A DNA stretch of 64,000 nt from Bog-756 sp963699345. Lineage in GTDB: Bacteria; Actinomycetota; Acidimicrobiia; Acidimicrobiales; RAAP-2. Under the pieces are notes generated by a model that saw only the letters and a program-made list of their open reading frames with translations, made no database searches and was not told the DNA's origin. The stretch covers positions 1,798,001 to 1,862,000 of the forward strand of contig CAVOTL010000005.1 of assembly GCA_963699345.1 (NCBI GenBank), given 5' to 3'. Positions within the stretch are counted from its first letter, which is position 1, and every line of letters begins with the position of its first letter. Positions 42,706-51,326 of this stretch are shown one piece after another. Made by a program: the position numbers and the translations under genes.

Positions 42706-43613
42706 GCACCCTCCTCGAGAGCCCCCCCGACCCGACGGTCGAGCGCCGTCGCGCCGTGCAGGCGGCCGCCGCGGCGAGTCTCGGGCGCCGCAAGTTCGCC
42801 TCGCGGGTGGCCCTGGGCGTGTGCTGGCTGTTCCTGGCCATCGCCGTGGTGCCCCTGGTGGCGGTGGTGGTCTACGTCGTCGCCCGCGGGCTCCCGGCGT
42901 GGTCGGTCGACTTCTTCACGCACTCGACGACCCCGGAGGGGATCGCCGGCGGCGGTGTGTGGAACGCCATCGTCGGCACCGTGGTCATCACCGCCGTCGC
43001 GGTGGCGGTCGCCATCCCGGTGGGCCTGTGCTGCGGTCTCTTCCTGGCCGAGTCGGACGGCCGGCTCGCCGCCGCCCTGCGGTTCACGGCCGACGTCATG
43101 ACCGGCATCCCGTCGATCACGGTGGGCATCTTCGGCTACATCGCCATCGTGCGGAACTTCCAGGCCTACAGCGGACTGGCCGGGGCGTTCGCCATCGGGT
43201 TCATCATGCTCCCGGTCATCATCCGGGCCGGGGAGACCGCCTTCCGCGGCGTGCCCGGCTCGCTGAGCGAGGCCGCCCTGGCACTCGGGGCCCGCAAGTT
43301 CACCATCGCCCGCAAGGTCGTCGTCCCCACCGCCCTGCCGGGCGTCATCACCGGCGTGCTGCTCGCCGTGGCCCGCGGCCTGGGGGAGACGGCTCCACTG
43401 CTGTTGACCATCCTGGGCAACCAGTACCTGCAGTGGAACCCCACGAAACCGATGGAAGCGCTGCCCGTCCTCATCTACAACTACTCGAGCCAGCCCTATG
43501 CCGACCTGGTCCAGGTGGCCTGGGGTGCCGCGCTGTTGCTCATGGTGGTCGTGCTGGTGCTCAGTATCGGCAGCCGCCTGTACGCCGCCCACCTGCGGAA
43601 GGAGCGCCGATGA
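42702..43613 (+). CDS. pstA: Phosphate ABC transporter permease PstA
   Basis: This is the second permease of the importer. The 303 residues have about six helices, the conserved TGIPSITVGIFGY, and the EAA loop SEAALALGARKFTIARKVVVPTALPGVITG. GTG 42702 overlaps pstC by four bases. An ATG at 43610 overlaps its stop, but that ATG is not in the pstB frame (see pstB). Confidence 0.95.
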   Translation: MSTLLESPPDPTVERRRAVQAAAAASLGRRKFASRVALGVCWLFLAIAVVPLVAVVVYVVARGLPAWSVDFFTHSTTPEGIAGGGVWNAIVGTVVITAVAVAVAIPVGLCCGLFLAESDGRLAAALRFTADVMTGIPSITVGIFGYIAIVRNFQAYSGLAGAFAIGFIMLPVIIRAGETAFRGVPGSLSEAALALGARKFTIARKVVVPTALPGVITGVLLAVARGLGETAPLLLTILGNQYLQWNPTKPMEALPVLIYNYSSQPYADLVQVAWGAALLLMVVVLVLSIGSRLYAAHLRKERR

Positions 43614-43683
43614 CCGACGCCAGTGCCCCCACCCCCAGCTCCCCCCCGGAGTTCGGATCCCCGACATCGAGGAGTCCCTCACC

Positions 43684-44493
43684 GTGCAGGCAGAACAGGC
43701 GTTACTGGAACCGGCGCAGGGCAACGTCGTGATGACGCTGCGCGACGTGGCGGTGGCCTTCGCGGGTCGGACGGCGGTACGCGATGTGTCCTTCGACGTC
43801 TCCGCCGGCGAGGTGACCGCGCTCATCGGGCCGTCCGGCTCGGGCAAGACGACGTTGCTGCGGGCGCTCAACCGCATGCACGACACGGTCCGCACCGCCA
43901 AGGTCACCGGCTCCATCCGGCTCGGCGACCTCGAGGTGAACGGGCCGGACACCGACCCCACGCTCCTGCGCAGCCGGGTGGGCATGGTCTTCCAGCGCCC
44001 CAATCCCTTCCCGACCATGAGCATCTACGACAACGCGGTGGCCGGACTGCGGTTCAACGGCGTACGCAAGAAGGCGCTGCTCGACGAAGCCGCCGAGTCG
44101 TCCCTGATCGGCGCGGCGTTGTGGGACAGCGTCAAGGATCGCCTGAAGGCCCACGGGAGCACGCTGTCGGGGGGCGAGCAGCAGCGCCTCTGCATCGCCC
44201 GGGCCCTGGCCGTCGAGCCGGAGGTACTGCTGATGGACGAGCCGACCTCGGCCCTCGACCCCATCGCCACCAAGCGGATCGAGGAGCTGGTCGGCGAACT
44301 GAAGAGCCGCGTGACCATCGTCATCGTCACCCACAACATGCAACAGGCGATGCGGGTGTCCGACCGCTGCGCGTTCCTGTTGATGGGCGACGACAAGGCC
44401 GGCGAGCTGATCGAGTTCGGGCCGACCGGCAAGCTGTTCAGCGAGCCGAAGGACCCCCGCACCCTCGACTACGTCAACGGACGGTTCGGCTGA
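43684..44493 (+). CDS. pstB: Phosphate ABC transporter ATP-binding protein PstB
   Basis: The ATPase of the importer, 269 residues: Walker A LIGPSGSGKTTLLRALNRMHD, Q-loop VFQRPNPFPTMSIYDN, signature LSGGEQQRLCIARAL, Walker B LLMDEPTSALDP and H-loop VTHNMQQAMRVSD. GTG 43684 is taken as start because GAGGAG precedes it at suitable spacing and the length is normal. An ATG overlapping the pstA stop at 43610 reads MTDASAPTPSSPPEFG in another frame; one extra C in the C7 run at about 43647-43653 would join it to this gene. No phoU follows. Confidence 0.94.
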   Translation: MQAEQALLEPAQGNVVMTLRDVAVAFAGRTAVRDVSFDVSAGEVTALIGPSGSGKTTLLRALNRMHDTVRTAKVTGSIRLGDLEVNGPDTDPTLLRSRVGMVFQRPNPFPTMSIYDNAVAGLRFNGVRKKALLDEAAESSLIGAALWDSVKDRLKAHGSTLSGGEQQRLCIARALAVEPEVLLMDEPTSALDPIATKRIEELVGELKSRVTIVIVTHNMQQAMRVSDRCAFLLMGDDKAGELIEFGPTGKLFSEPKDPRTLDYVNGRFG

Positions 44494-44515
44494 TCGGTCT
44501 ACCGGCCGAGGTGGT

Positions 44516-45355
44516 TCAGGCGCTCACGGCCTCGCCCACGCCGCGGGGGTCGGACGACGGGGCCTCGCCGAAGGTGCCGTCCGGATCGATGCGGAAGCCG
44601 ACACCCCGCACCGTGACGATGAAGCGGGGATCGGTCGGCACGGGTTCCAGCTTGGCCCGCAGCCGGTGGATGTGGGTGTCGAGGGTCCGGGTGTCGGTCA
44701 GGTAGGTGTCGGGCCACAGGAGGTCGATCAGCTCGTCGCGGGCGCGCACGCGCCGGGCCGGGTGGAGCAGGACGGCCAGGAGGTCGAACTCCTTGCGGGA
44801 CAGGTGGACCGGCTCCCCGGACACGGTGACCTCGCGTCGGACATAGTCGACGCTGACCGCCCCGAAGGCGGACTCCCGGCCGTGCTCGTCGTCGGACCCG
44901 CCGGCCCCCGCCGGCCGGTCGGCCTCCGTGACGTGGGCCACGCCGGGGCCGACGGCCGGCGTCCCTTCGACGGTGTGGGGGGAGACCCGGCGCAGGATGG
45001 CGTGCATCCGGGCGACGAGCTCCCGCAGGCGGAACGGCTTGGTGACGTAGCCCGACGCCCCGAGCTCCAGGCCGAGCACCACGTCGAGCTCGGAATCGAC
45101 CGCACTGACCATGAGGATGGGCACCGAGGACACGGCGCGCAGGCGACGGCAGACATCGATGCCGTGCATGCTCGGCAGCAGCATGTCGAGCAGGACCATG
45201 TCCGGCCGGTGCTCGTCGAAGAGGGCGATGCCCTCGGGCCCGTCGGTGGCCAGGACGACGTCGAACCCCTCGTGGCCGAGGCCGGAGGCGAGCGCCTGCC
45301 GGTAGGACTCCTCGTCCTCGATGACGAGGACCTTGACGGACTCGCGTAGCGCCAC
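44516..45355 (-). CDS. PhoB/PhoP-like OmpR-family response regulator
   Basis: The 279 residues have a receiver domain (VKVLVIEDEESYRQAL; phosphorylated Asp in DMVLLDMLLPSMHG; Lys in VTKPFRLRELV), a 45-residue polar linker, and an OmpR winged helix (LSRKEFDLLAVLLHPARRVRARDELIDLLWPDTY, TRTLDTHIHRLRAKLE, TVRGVGFRID). GTG 45355 is chosen because AAAGGGGGA lies 8 bases upstream. It converges on pstB, and its promoter carries the same 11-base-phased GTTCAC array as pstS, so it most likely runs the phosphate response and itself. No histidine kinase gene is nearby. Confidence 0.88.
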   Translation of the reverse strand: MALRESVKVLVIEDEESYRQALASGLGHEGFDVVLATDGPEGIALFDEHRPDMVLLDMLLPSMHGIDVCRRLRAVSSVPILMVSAVDSELDVVLGLELGASGYVTKPFRLRELVARMHAILRRVSPHTVEGTPAVGPGVAHVTEADRPAGAGGSDDEHGRESAFGAVSVDYVRREVTVSGEPVHLSRKEFDLLAVLLHPARRVRARDELIDLLWPDTYLTDTRTLDTHIHRLRAKLEPVPTDPRFIVTVRGVGFRIDPDGTFGEAPSSDPRGVGEAVSA

Positions 45356-45389
45356 GGGCGTCCCCCTTTCCGCCGCCAACGGTACGGAG

Positions 45390-45444
45390 GCCAGGTGAAC
45401 AGCGGAAGATCCGCGAGGAACCCCCCGGTGATCGTTCCGTGAAC
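45390..45444 (-). promoter_or_regulatory. Pho-box array upstream of the PhoB-like regulator
   Basis: On the minus strand five 11-base units run from 45444 to 45390: GTTCACGGAAC, GATCACCGGGG, GGTTCCTCGCG, GATCTTCCGCT and GTTCACCTGGC. The last unit and what follows (GTACCGT) match the pstS promoter (GTTCAACTGGC, GTACGGT) closely, with identical spacing. This suggests one regulator and one promoter architecture. Confidence 0.7.
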
Positions 45445-45530
45445 GTCGCGTGGCAAGCGGAGTCCGGCCGGTGGCGGCGTTCGGCCCGGTCACGGGGCGG
45501 CGACGGACCGACCCGGCCGGTGGACGGGGG

Positions 45531-45899
45531 TCAGAAGGCGGTTCCGACCAGGATGCCGAGGGCGGCGGCGCCCAGACCGGCCACCAGGGTGGCGGCCACG
45601 TTGGTCGCCGCGCGACTCGTCCGGCCCTGCTCGGCCAGGGCCACCGTGTCGTAGGTGAACGTGGAGAACGTCGTGTACGCCCCGAGCAGCCCGGTGCCGG
45701 CCACCGTCACCACGTCGGACGGGACACCGTGGTGGGCCGCCAGTCCGGTCAGCAGTCCGAGCGCGAAGGCACCGGTCACGTTGATGACCAGCGTCCCGTA
45801 CGGGAAGTGGGGTCCGACCCGGCGCCGGACGTGGAGCTCCACCTCGTAGCGGAGCAACGCGCCGCAGGCACCGGCCACCACCAGGCCGAGCAGGATCAC
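45531..45899 (-). CDS. crcB: Fluoride channel subunit CrcB/FluC (second)
   Basis: FluC channels export toxic fluoride as dual-topology dimers. The 122 residues have four membrane helices, CGALLRYEVELHVRR, GTLVINVTGAFALGLL (pore Asn) and the sodium-site motif GAYTTFSTFTYDT. The GTG at 45897-45899 overlaps the upstream crcB stop as GTGA. In Gram-positive bacteria tandem genes often encode a heterodimer. Confidence 0.93.
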   Translation of the reverse strand: MILLGLVVAGACGALLRYEVELHVRRRVGPHFPYGTLVINVTGAFALGLLTGLAAHHGVPSDVVTVAGTGLLGAYTTFSTFTYDTVALAEQGRTSRAATNVAATLVAGLGAAALGILVGTAF

Positions 45900-46429
45900 G
45901 ACGGCTCCCCCCCGTCCTCCTCGTCGCCGGCCAGGAGGTCCGGGTCCACCGGGCCCGGCGCACCGATGGCGGGGAGCACGCGGCCCCGGGCCAGGGTGGT
46001 GCCGGCCAGGGCCGCCGCCACTCCGGCCGCCAGGCTGAGGACGAGGTAGGCCGCGGCGATCCCCGCGTGGCCGTGGCGCACCCGCTGGTCCACCTCGACG
46101 GCGAACGTCGAGAACGTGGTGAACCCGCCGCAGAACCCGACGGCCACCAGGGGCCGGATGAAGCGGTCGCCGGGCCACCGCTCCACCACGAGGGTGACGA
46201 CCAGGCCCAGGACGAACGATCCCACCACGTTGACGCCGAAGGTGGCCCAGGGGATCCCGGCGGCACCGGCCACGACGGCCCGTTCCATCCCGTACCGGGC
46301 CAGCGTGCCGAGGGCGCCGCCGGCACCGATGGCGGCCATCGGACCGGGTCCGTGGTGCGGGTGGACGTGCCGGGGGTCGGGCGACGTCCGGCCCCCGCCG
46401 TGCTGCTCCGTGCCGGTCGACTCGGACAC
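45896..46429 (-). CDS. crcB: Fluoride channel subunit CrcB/FluC (first)
   Basis: The 177-residue protein has the same channel fold (GALGTLARYGMERA, TFGVNVVGSFVLGL with pore Asn, GGFTTFSTFAVEV) with a 30-residue His/Gly-rich N-terminus (QHGGG, HVHPHHGPG) and a 40-residue acidic tail. The GTG at 46429 is favoured by GAAGGAG five bases upstream. It overlaps the second crcB by four bases, consistent with a paired channel. I do not see a fluoride riboswitch in the 230 bases upstream. Confidence 0.92.
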   Translation of the reverse strand: MSESTGTEQHGGGRTSPDPRHVHPHHGPGPMAAIGAGGALGTLARYGMERAVVAGAAGIPWATFGVNVVGSFVLGLVVTLVVERWPGDRFIRPLVAVGFCGGFTTFSTFAVEVDQRVRHGHAGIAAAYLVLSLAAGVAAALAGTTLARGRVLPAIGAPGPVDPDLLAGDEEDGGEPS

Positions 46430-46586
46430 CGCTGCTCCTTCGTGGTGACGCGTGCCGACCTCGGTGCGGTGCGGGGTGTCCCTCGTCCTCGACACGGCGT
46501 CGGGCCGCGTCCGGCCGGCGCCAGGAGTCTACGTCCCGGGGAACGGGCGGCCCCGGGACCGCCGGCGGCCGGGAGGTGCCTCAACT

Positions 46587-46665
46587 CGTAGGAGTCCGCC
46601 CGAACACCACGCGACGGCCACAGGGGGAGGGCATGGGCGGGGGAGGCGCCGGGCGGACTCCTACG
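46587..46665. repeat. 16-bp perfect inverted repeat at the end of the second regulator gene
   Basis: CGTAGGAGTCCGCCCG (46587-46602) is the exact reverse complement of 46650-46665, with 47 bases between. The right arm contains the stop codon of the response regulator at 46661. A terminator is possible but the loop is long; a small inverted duplication is an alternative. Confidence 0.6.
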
Positions 46666-47410
46666 GTTTGAAGCGGTAGCCCACCCCCCGGACGGTGATG
46701 AGGTGAACGGGTTCGGCCGGATTGAGCTCGATCTTCTTCCGGAGGCGCTTGACGTGCGTATCGAGGGTCCGGCTGTCACCCTTCTTGCGGTCCCGCCAGA
46801 TCCGGTCCATGCACTGCTTGCGGGTGACCACGTGGCCGCCCTCCGACACCAGCAGGGCCAGAAGGTCGAACTCCTTGCGGGAGAGTTCCAGGTCCCGGCC
46901 GTGGAGGGTGGCCTCGCGCCGCGAGACGTCGACGGTCACCGGACCGAACGTGTAGGCCCCGCTCGGGGCCGTCGGCACGATGTTCTGGGGCTGGCGTCCG
47001 ACCCGCCGGAGCACGGCCCGGATCCGGGCGGTCAGCTCCCGGGGCCGGGGAGGCTTGGTGACGTGGTCGGCGGCGCCGGCCTCGAGGGCGAGGACGGCGT
47101 CGAGTTCGTCGTCCTCCTCGGTGATCATGATCACGGGGAGCCACGGCGCGGCCGTGGTGATGCGGCGGAAGACCGCGAATCCCTCGGAGTCGCCGATCTG
47201 GGTGTCGAGGATGACGAGGGACGGCGACCCCGTCGCCGCCAGGGCGATGCCCTCGTCGCCGGTCGACGCGGTGAGGACGTCGAAGCCCTCGATCGACAGG
47301 GTCGCGGCGAGGGAGTCCCGCGTCAGGTGGTCGTCATCGATGATGAGGATGACAGGCGCCTCGTCGTCGGGGAGCGCCCGTCGCTCGACTTCGCGGAACG
47401 TCAAGGCCAC
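46661..47410 (-). CDS. OmpR-family response regulator (second, orphan)
   Basis: The 249 residues have a receiver (VILIIDDDHLTRDSLAATL; Asp in LVILDTQIGDSEG; Lys in HVTKPPRPRELT) and an OmpR-type winged helix (LSRKEFDLLALLVSEGGHVVTRKQCMDRIW, SRTLDTHVKRLRKKIEL, TVRGVGYRFKP). It resembles RegX3-type regulators. The GTG at 47410 is preceded by GGGAG at good spacing; the open frame upstream is Pro-rich and not family-like. No kinase adjoins it. It diverges from pgi. Confidence 0.88.
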   Translation of the reverse strand: MALTFREVERRALPDDEAPVILIIDDDHLTRDSLAATLSIEGFDVLTASTGDEGIALAATGSPSLVILDTQIGDSEGFAVFRRITTAAPWLPVIMITEEDDELDAVLALEAGAADHVTKPPRPRELTARIRAVLRRVGRQPQNIVPTAPSGAYTFGPVTVDVSRREATLHGRDLELSRKEFDLLALLVSEGGHVVTRKQCMDRIWRDRKKGDSRTLDTHVKRLRKKIELNPAEPVHLITVRGVGYRFKP

Positions 47411-47804
47411 AACGACTCCCTGACGCTCCGGAACAGCGGGCAGTCCGCGCGTCCGTCGCCATGGCGGCGGGAGCGGGCGGACACACCGCTGCTGGACTGC
47501 CTGACCGGCGGTGCCGGCGATGGCGGGGTTGCCGTGAGAGGCAGCGGGGTCCAGGCCCCGGGACGGCAGGGCGCCATGCCCGTGGCGTCCGTCGGGACCC
47601 GGGGGGCCCGGCGGCTGCGCGAACACTGCGTCTGGTGGTGCTCTGCCATCCCTGGCGACGGTATGGGCGTGAGGTGAACGGGACGCGATCGCTTTGTTAT
47701 CGAATGGTAATCATTGGTGAATTTCTGCACCGGTCCGGAGTGGCGCCCCTACAGTCGGGAACGCGGTGCCCACCGGTGCCCGACGACAACGGAGGCGAAC
47801 GCTG
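47411..47804. other. Divergent spacer between response regulator and pgi
   Basis: No gene is visible in 394 bases. Near 47690-47730 is an AT-rich patch with AATGGTAATCATT (47703-47715), a small dyad (AATG/CATT) with a weak look of a metal-regulator box. It is the most likely promoter area for pgi. The remainder shows nothing I can assign. Confidence 0.4.
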
Positions 47805-49457
47805 ATGGATCCGAACGCGGTGGTGGATCTCCGGGGGACCGATGAGTGGAGCGACCTGCTCGGGCACCACGAACGGATCCGCGACCGGCATCTGCGCGAC
47901 CTGTTCGCCGCCGACCCGGAGCGGGGGACGACCATGGTGGCCCGGGCCGGGGACCTGATGCTCGACTACTCGAAGCACCGGATCGACGCCGCCGCCCTGG
48001 CCGCCCTGGTGGCCGTGGCCCGGAAGGCCGGCGTGGCCGATCGGCGCGACGCCATGTTCGCGGGCCGGCACATCAACACCACCGAGGACCGGGCCGTCCT
48101 CCACGTGGCCCTGCGGATGCCCCGCGACGCGCGGCTCGAGGTGGACGGACGCGACGTGGTCGCCGACGTCCATGCGGTGCTCGATGCCATGGGGACGGTG
48201 GCCGAGCGCATCCGTTCGGGAGCGTGGACCGGTCACACGGGTGAGCGCATCCGCACCGTCGTCAACATCGGGATCGGAGGATCGGACCTCGGTCCTGCCA
48301 TGGCCTATGAGGCCCTGCGCGACTACGCGGACCCGGCCATCGGGTGCCGCTTCGTGTCGAATGTCGACCCGGTCGACCTGTACGCCAAGACGCGTGACCT
48401 CGATCCGGCCTCGACGCTGTTCGTCGTGTCGTCCAAGACCTTCACCACCCAGGAGACCCTGACCAACGCGCGGGCGGCCCGGGCGTGGCTGCTCGACGGA
48501 CTGGGGGGCGACGACGAGGCGGTGGCCCGTCACTTCGTGGCCGTCTCGACCAACCGTGCGGGTGTCACGGAGTTCGGTATCGACCCCGCCAACATGTTCG
48601 GCTTCTGGGACTGGGTGGGCGGCCGGTACTCCTACGACTCGGCCATCGGGTTCTCGCTCATGGTGGCCATCGGGCCCGCCGCCTTCGCCGAGATGCTCGC
48701 CGGCTTCCACGTCATGGACCGCCACTTCGTCGAAGCCCCGTTCGAGGCCAACCTTCCCGTGCTGCAGGGCATGCTGAACGTCTGGTACTCCAACCTCTTC
48801 GGCGCCGAGACCCATGCCGTGCTTCCCTACAGCCAGCGCCTGGCCCGGTTTCCGGCGTACCTGCAGCAACTCACCATGGAGTCCAACGGCAAGTCGGTGC
48901 GCCGGGACGGCTCCCCGGTGGAGGGGAGCACCGGGGAGATCTTCTGGGGCGAACCCGGCACCAACGGCCAGCACGCCTTCTACCAGCTCATCCACCAGGG
49001 CACCCGACTGGTCCCGGCCGACTTCATCGGATTCGCCACGTCCACCCACGAGGACGGCGACCGCCAGGACCTGCTCATGGCCAACTGCTTCGCCCAGACC
49101 CGGGCGTTGGCCTTCGGACGGACGGCCGACGAGGTGGCCGCCGACGGTACGCCCCCCGGGGTGGTGCCGCACAAGGTCATGGCGGGCAACCACCCGACGT
49201 CGACCATCCTGGCTCCCGAACTCACGCCGTCGGTGCTGGGGCAGCTGGTCGCCCTCTACGAACACACCGTGTTCGTAGAGGGGGCGGTGTGGGGCATCGA
49301 CTCCTTCGACCAGTGGGGAGTGGAGCTGGGCAAGGTCATGGCCGGCCAGCTGGGCCCGGCGCTCAGCGCCCCGGACGTCCCCGAACTGTCCGACCTGGAC
49401 AGCTCCAGCGCCGCCCTGGTGCGGGCCTACCGGGTGCTGCGGGGCCGACCGATCTGA
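47805..49457 (+). CDS. pgi: Glucose-6-phosphate isomerase
   Basis: Interconverts glucose-6-phosphate and fructose-6-phosphate in the cytoplasm. The 550 residues include NIGIGGSDLGPAMAYEAL, FVVSSKTFTTQETLTNA, the PGI signatures FDQWGVELGKVMA and the catalytic GEPGTNGQHAFYQLIHQG. Length is typical. ATG 47805 has GGAGGCG six bases upstream. It stands alone, facing the desaturase gene. Confidence 0.97.
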   Translation: MDPNAVVDLRGTDEWSDLLGHHERIRDRHLRDLFAADPERGTTMVARAGDLMLDYSKHRIDAAALAALVAVARKAGVADRRDAMFAGRHINTTEDRAVLHVALRMPRDARLEVDGRDVVADVHAVLDAMGTVAERIRSGAWTGHTGERIRTVVNIGIGGSDLGPAMAYEALRDYADPAIGCRFVSNVDPVDLYAKTRDLDPASTLFVVSSKTFTTQETLTNARAARAWLLDGLGGDDEAVARHFVAVSTNRAGVTEFGIDPANMFGFWDWVGGRYSYDSAIGFSLMVAIGPAAFAEMLAGFHVMDRHFVEAPFEANLPVLQGMLNVWYSNLFGAETHAVLPYSQRLARFPAYLQQLTMESNGKSVRRDGSPVEGSTGEIFWGEPGTNGQHAFYQLIHQGTRLVPADFIGFATSTHEDGDRQDLLMANCFAQTRALAFGRTADEVAADGTPPGVVPHKVMAGNHPTSTILAPELTPSVLGQLVALYEHTVFVEGAVWGIDSFDQWGVELGKVMAGQLGPALSAPDVPELSDLDSSSAALVRAYRVLRGRPI

Positions 49458-49478
49458 TCGCGTCGTCCGGCCGGTCGG

Positions 49479-50439
49479 TCAGGCGGCGGGGGTCGCCGAG
49501 GACAGTGTCCTCCAGAGGGCCAGGTACCCGGGGTAGGTGATCCCCTCCGTCACGTACCCGGCCCGCTCGAGCTCCTCGTGGTACCGGGGCAGGTTGCGCC
49601 ACGGCACGCCCATGTCGACGTGGTGGGCCAGGTGCCAGCCCGTGTTGTAGGGAACGAACCAGAAGCGGGCGATCCAGTGCTGGCGGACGTTGTGGGTCGT
49701 GGCCCGGCGGTCGGGGCTCGCCTGCAGCCCGCCGTGTTCGGCGATGGCCCGGAGCCGGTTGATGACGCGCCACTGGGTCATCCACGGCAGCCACCACAGG
49801 AGGGGATAGATCCACCACCGACCGGTGGTGACCCAGAGCACCGCCCACAGCACCGCCTGGACACCGAGGATCGACAGGGAGGTGCGACGGTACGTCGGAT
49901 ACCGGAGGCCGCGGAACAGCGGCGTGAAGTTCTTCCATCCGGAGATGCCCACCGCGTCCCGCACCAGCCGCCGGGCCAGGGCGCGGTCGGTCGCAGGGGT
50001 AGCCGCCGTAGAAGGCGATGTCGGGCTCGTTGGGTCCGAACTCCTCCTTGTGGTGGGCGAAGTGCCCGCGCCGGTACAGGCCGATCGGGGTCCAGGTGGG
50101 GTAGGCGACGAGCCAGGTCCCGACCCAGTCGTTGACCCGCTTGTCGGTGAATAGGAGCTTGTGGGCCGCCTCGTGCATGAGGATGGCGAAGCGCGCGTAC
50201 ATCGGTCCCATCAGCACGAAGGCCACGAGGTACGCCCACCAGCGGTCGATCCACACGGAGCCGCCGATGAGCACGGCCACCCAGAACCACACGGAGGCGA
50301 CGGTGACGGCGTTGCGCAGGTCGTCGATGCGACGCAGCTCGGCGCGCAGCTCCGGCCGCGCCTTGCCGTTCCCGAGCAGGCGGTCGGTGGGCAGGACGTC
50401 GGGTCGGGCGGCCTCGTCGGCCACCATGGTGCTCGCCAC
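49479..50439 (-). pseudogene. Fatty-acid desaturase, frameshifted
   Basis: The N-terminal half (50439 to about 50000) encodes a membrane desaturase start with HEAAHK and HFAHHKEEFG and reads to GGYP. The C-terminal half is in another frame (from about 49995 to 49479): ATDRALARRLVRDAVGISGWKNF onward, with the third histidine box HLAHHVDMGVPW. Removing one G from the GGGG run at 49996-49999 joins both halves into a normal-looking protein of about 320 residues. Either a recent single-base insertion or a sequencing error explains it. A PaaX-like regulator diverges upstream. Confidence 0.85.
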
Positions 50440-50496
50440 GTTGGATATATTACAGAATCATGCCAACCGAGGCAATCACGTAATGCCGGATCCCCG

Positions 50497-51264
50497 GTGA
50501 CGTCCCCGGACGGCGGTCCGGCGCCGCTGACGGCCCGCTCGGTGCTGGCCAGCGCCCTCCTCGGGGAGGATCCACCCGAACTCCCCGTGGCCCACCTCGT
50601 CCACCTGGCGGGCCTGTTCGGGATCAACCCGAACCGGGCCCGGGTCGCCCTCAGCCGCATGGTGGCCTCGGGGGAGGCGACCACCGACGGCGCCGGCCGC
50701 TACCGACTGGCCGGCCGGCTGCTCGAGCGCCGCGACCGACAGGCCGACAGCCTGGAGGGCCACACCCGGCCGTGGGACGGAAGGTGGATCGTGGTGGTGG
50801 TCACCGCCACCGGGAATTCGGCCGACCGCCGCGCCGACCGCCGCCGCCGCCTCACCCTGGCCCGCCTGGCCGAGCAACGCGCGGGGGTCTGGGTGCGGCC
50901 GGACAACATCGATCTCCGGCCCGATCCGCGACAGGATCCCGACCTGGCGACGTGGACCGGCGCGCCCGAGGTGGACGCCGCCCTGCTCGCGTCGGGCCTG
51001 TGGGACCTGGACCGGTGGGCGGAGCGGGCCCGGACGCTCCGCTCGGCGCTCGGTGCCCGGCCCACCACGGGTACCGATGACCTCGCCCCCGGCTTCGAAC
51101 TGTCCGCCGCCGTGCTGCGCCACCTCCAGGCCGATCCCCTGCTGCCCCCGTCGTTGCTACCGGCGAGGTGGCCCGGCCCGGAACTCCGGGCGGCCTACGC
51201 CGACTGGGACCGCGCCTACCGTGCCGTCCTGGCGGCGTGGGGCCGATCGGCCTCCCGCGCCTAG
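50497..51264 (+). CDS. PaaX-like transcriptional regulator
   Basis: The 255 residues resemble PaaX: an N-terminal winged helix (LPVAHLVHLAGLFGINPNRARVALSRMVASGEATTDGAGRYRLAGRLLERR), a central ferredoxin-like region starting with WDGRWIVVVVTA, and a C-terminal helical domain (ADPLLPPSLLPARWPGPELRAAYADWDRAYRAVL). PaaX represses phenylacetate genes, but relatives control other acyl-CoA-related genes. It diverges from the desaturase over 57 bases that are AT-rich and carry TGCC/GGCA and ATTAC/GTAAT words. It probably regulates the desaturase. The GTG at 50497 is the likely start. Confidence 0.85.
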   Translation: MTSPDGGPAPLTARSVLASALLGEDPPELPVAHLVHLAGLFGINPNRARVALSRMVASGEATTDGAGRYRLAGRLLERRDRQADSLEGHTRPWDGRWIVVVVTATGNSADRRADRRRRLTLARLAEQRAGVWVRPDNIDLRPDPRQDPDLATWTGAPEVDAALLASGLWDLDRWAERARTLRSALGARPTTGTDDLAPGFELSAAVLRHLQADPLLPPSLLPARWPGPELRAAYADWDRAYRAVLAAWGRSASRA

Positions 51265-51326
51265 GCTCGCCGACCGAACCACCGGTCCCGTCCCCGGGCC
51301 CGGGGTCCCGATCCAGGGGAGGCAGG

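Noticed and set aside
43610..43732. Short ORF MTDASAPTPSSPP as an independent small gene
   Set aside because: Its end overlaps pstB in another frame and it looks like the displaced pstB start, not a separate gene.
46430..46660. Fluoride riboswitch upstream of the crcB pair
   Set aside because: The conserved fluoride-aptamer words were not seen on the coding strand; only GC-rich sequence and the 16-bp repeat are present.
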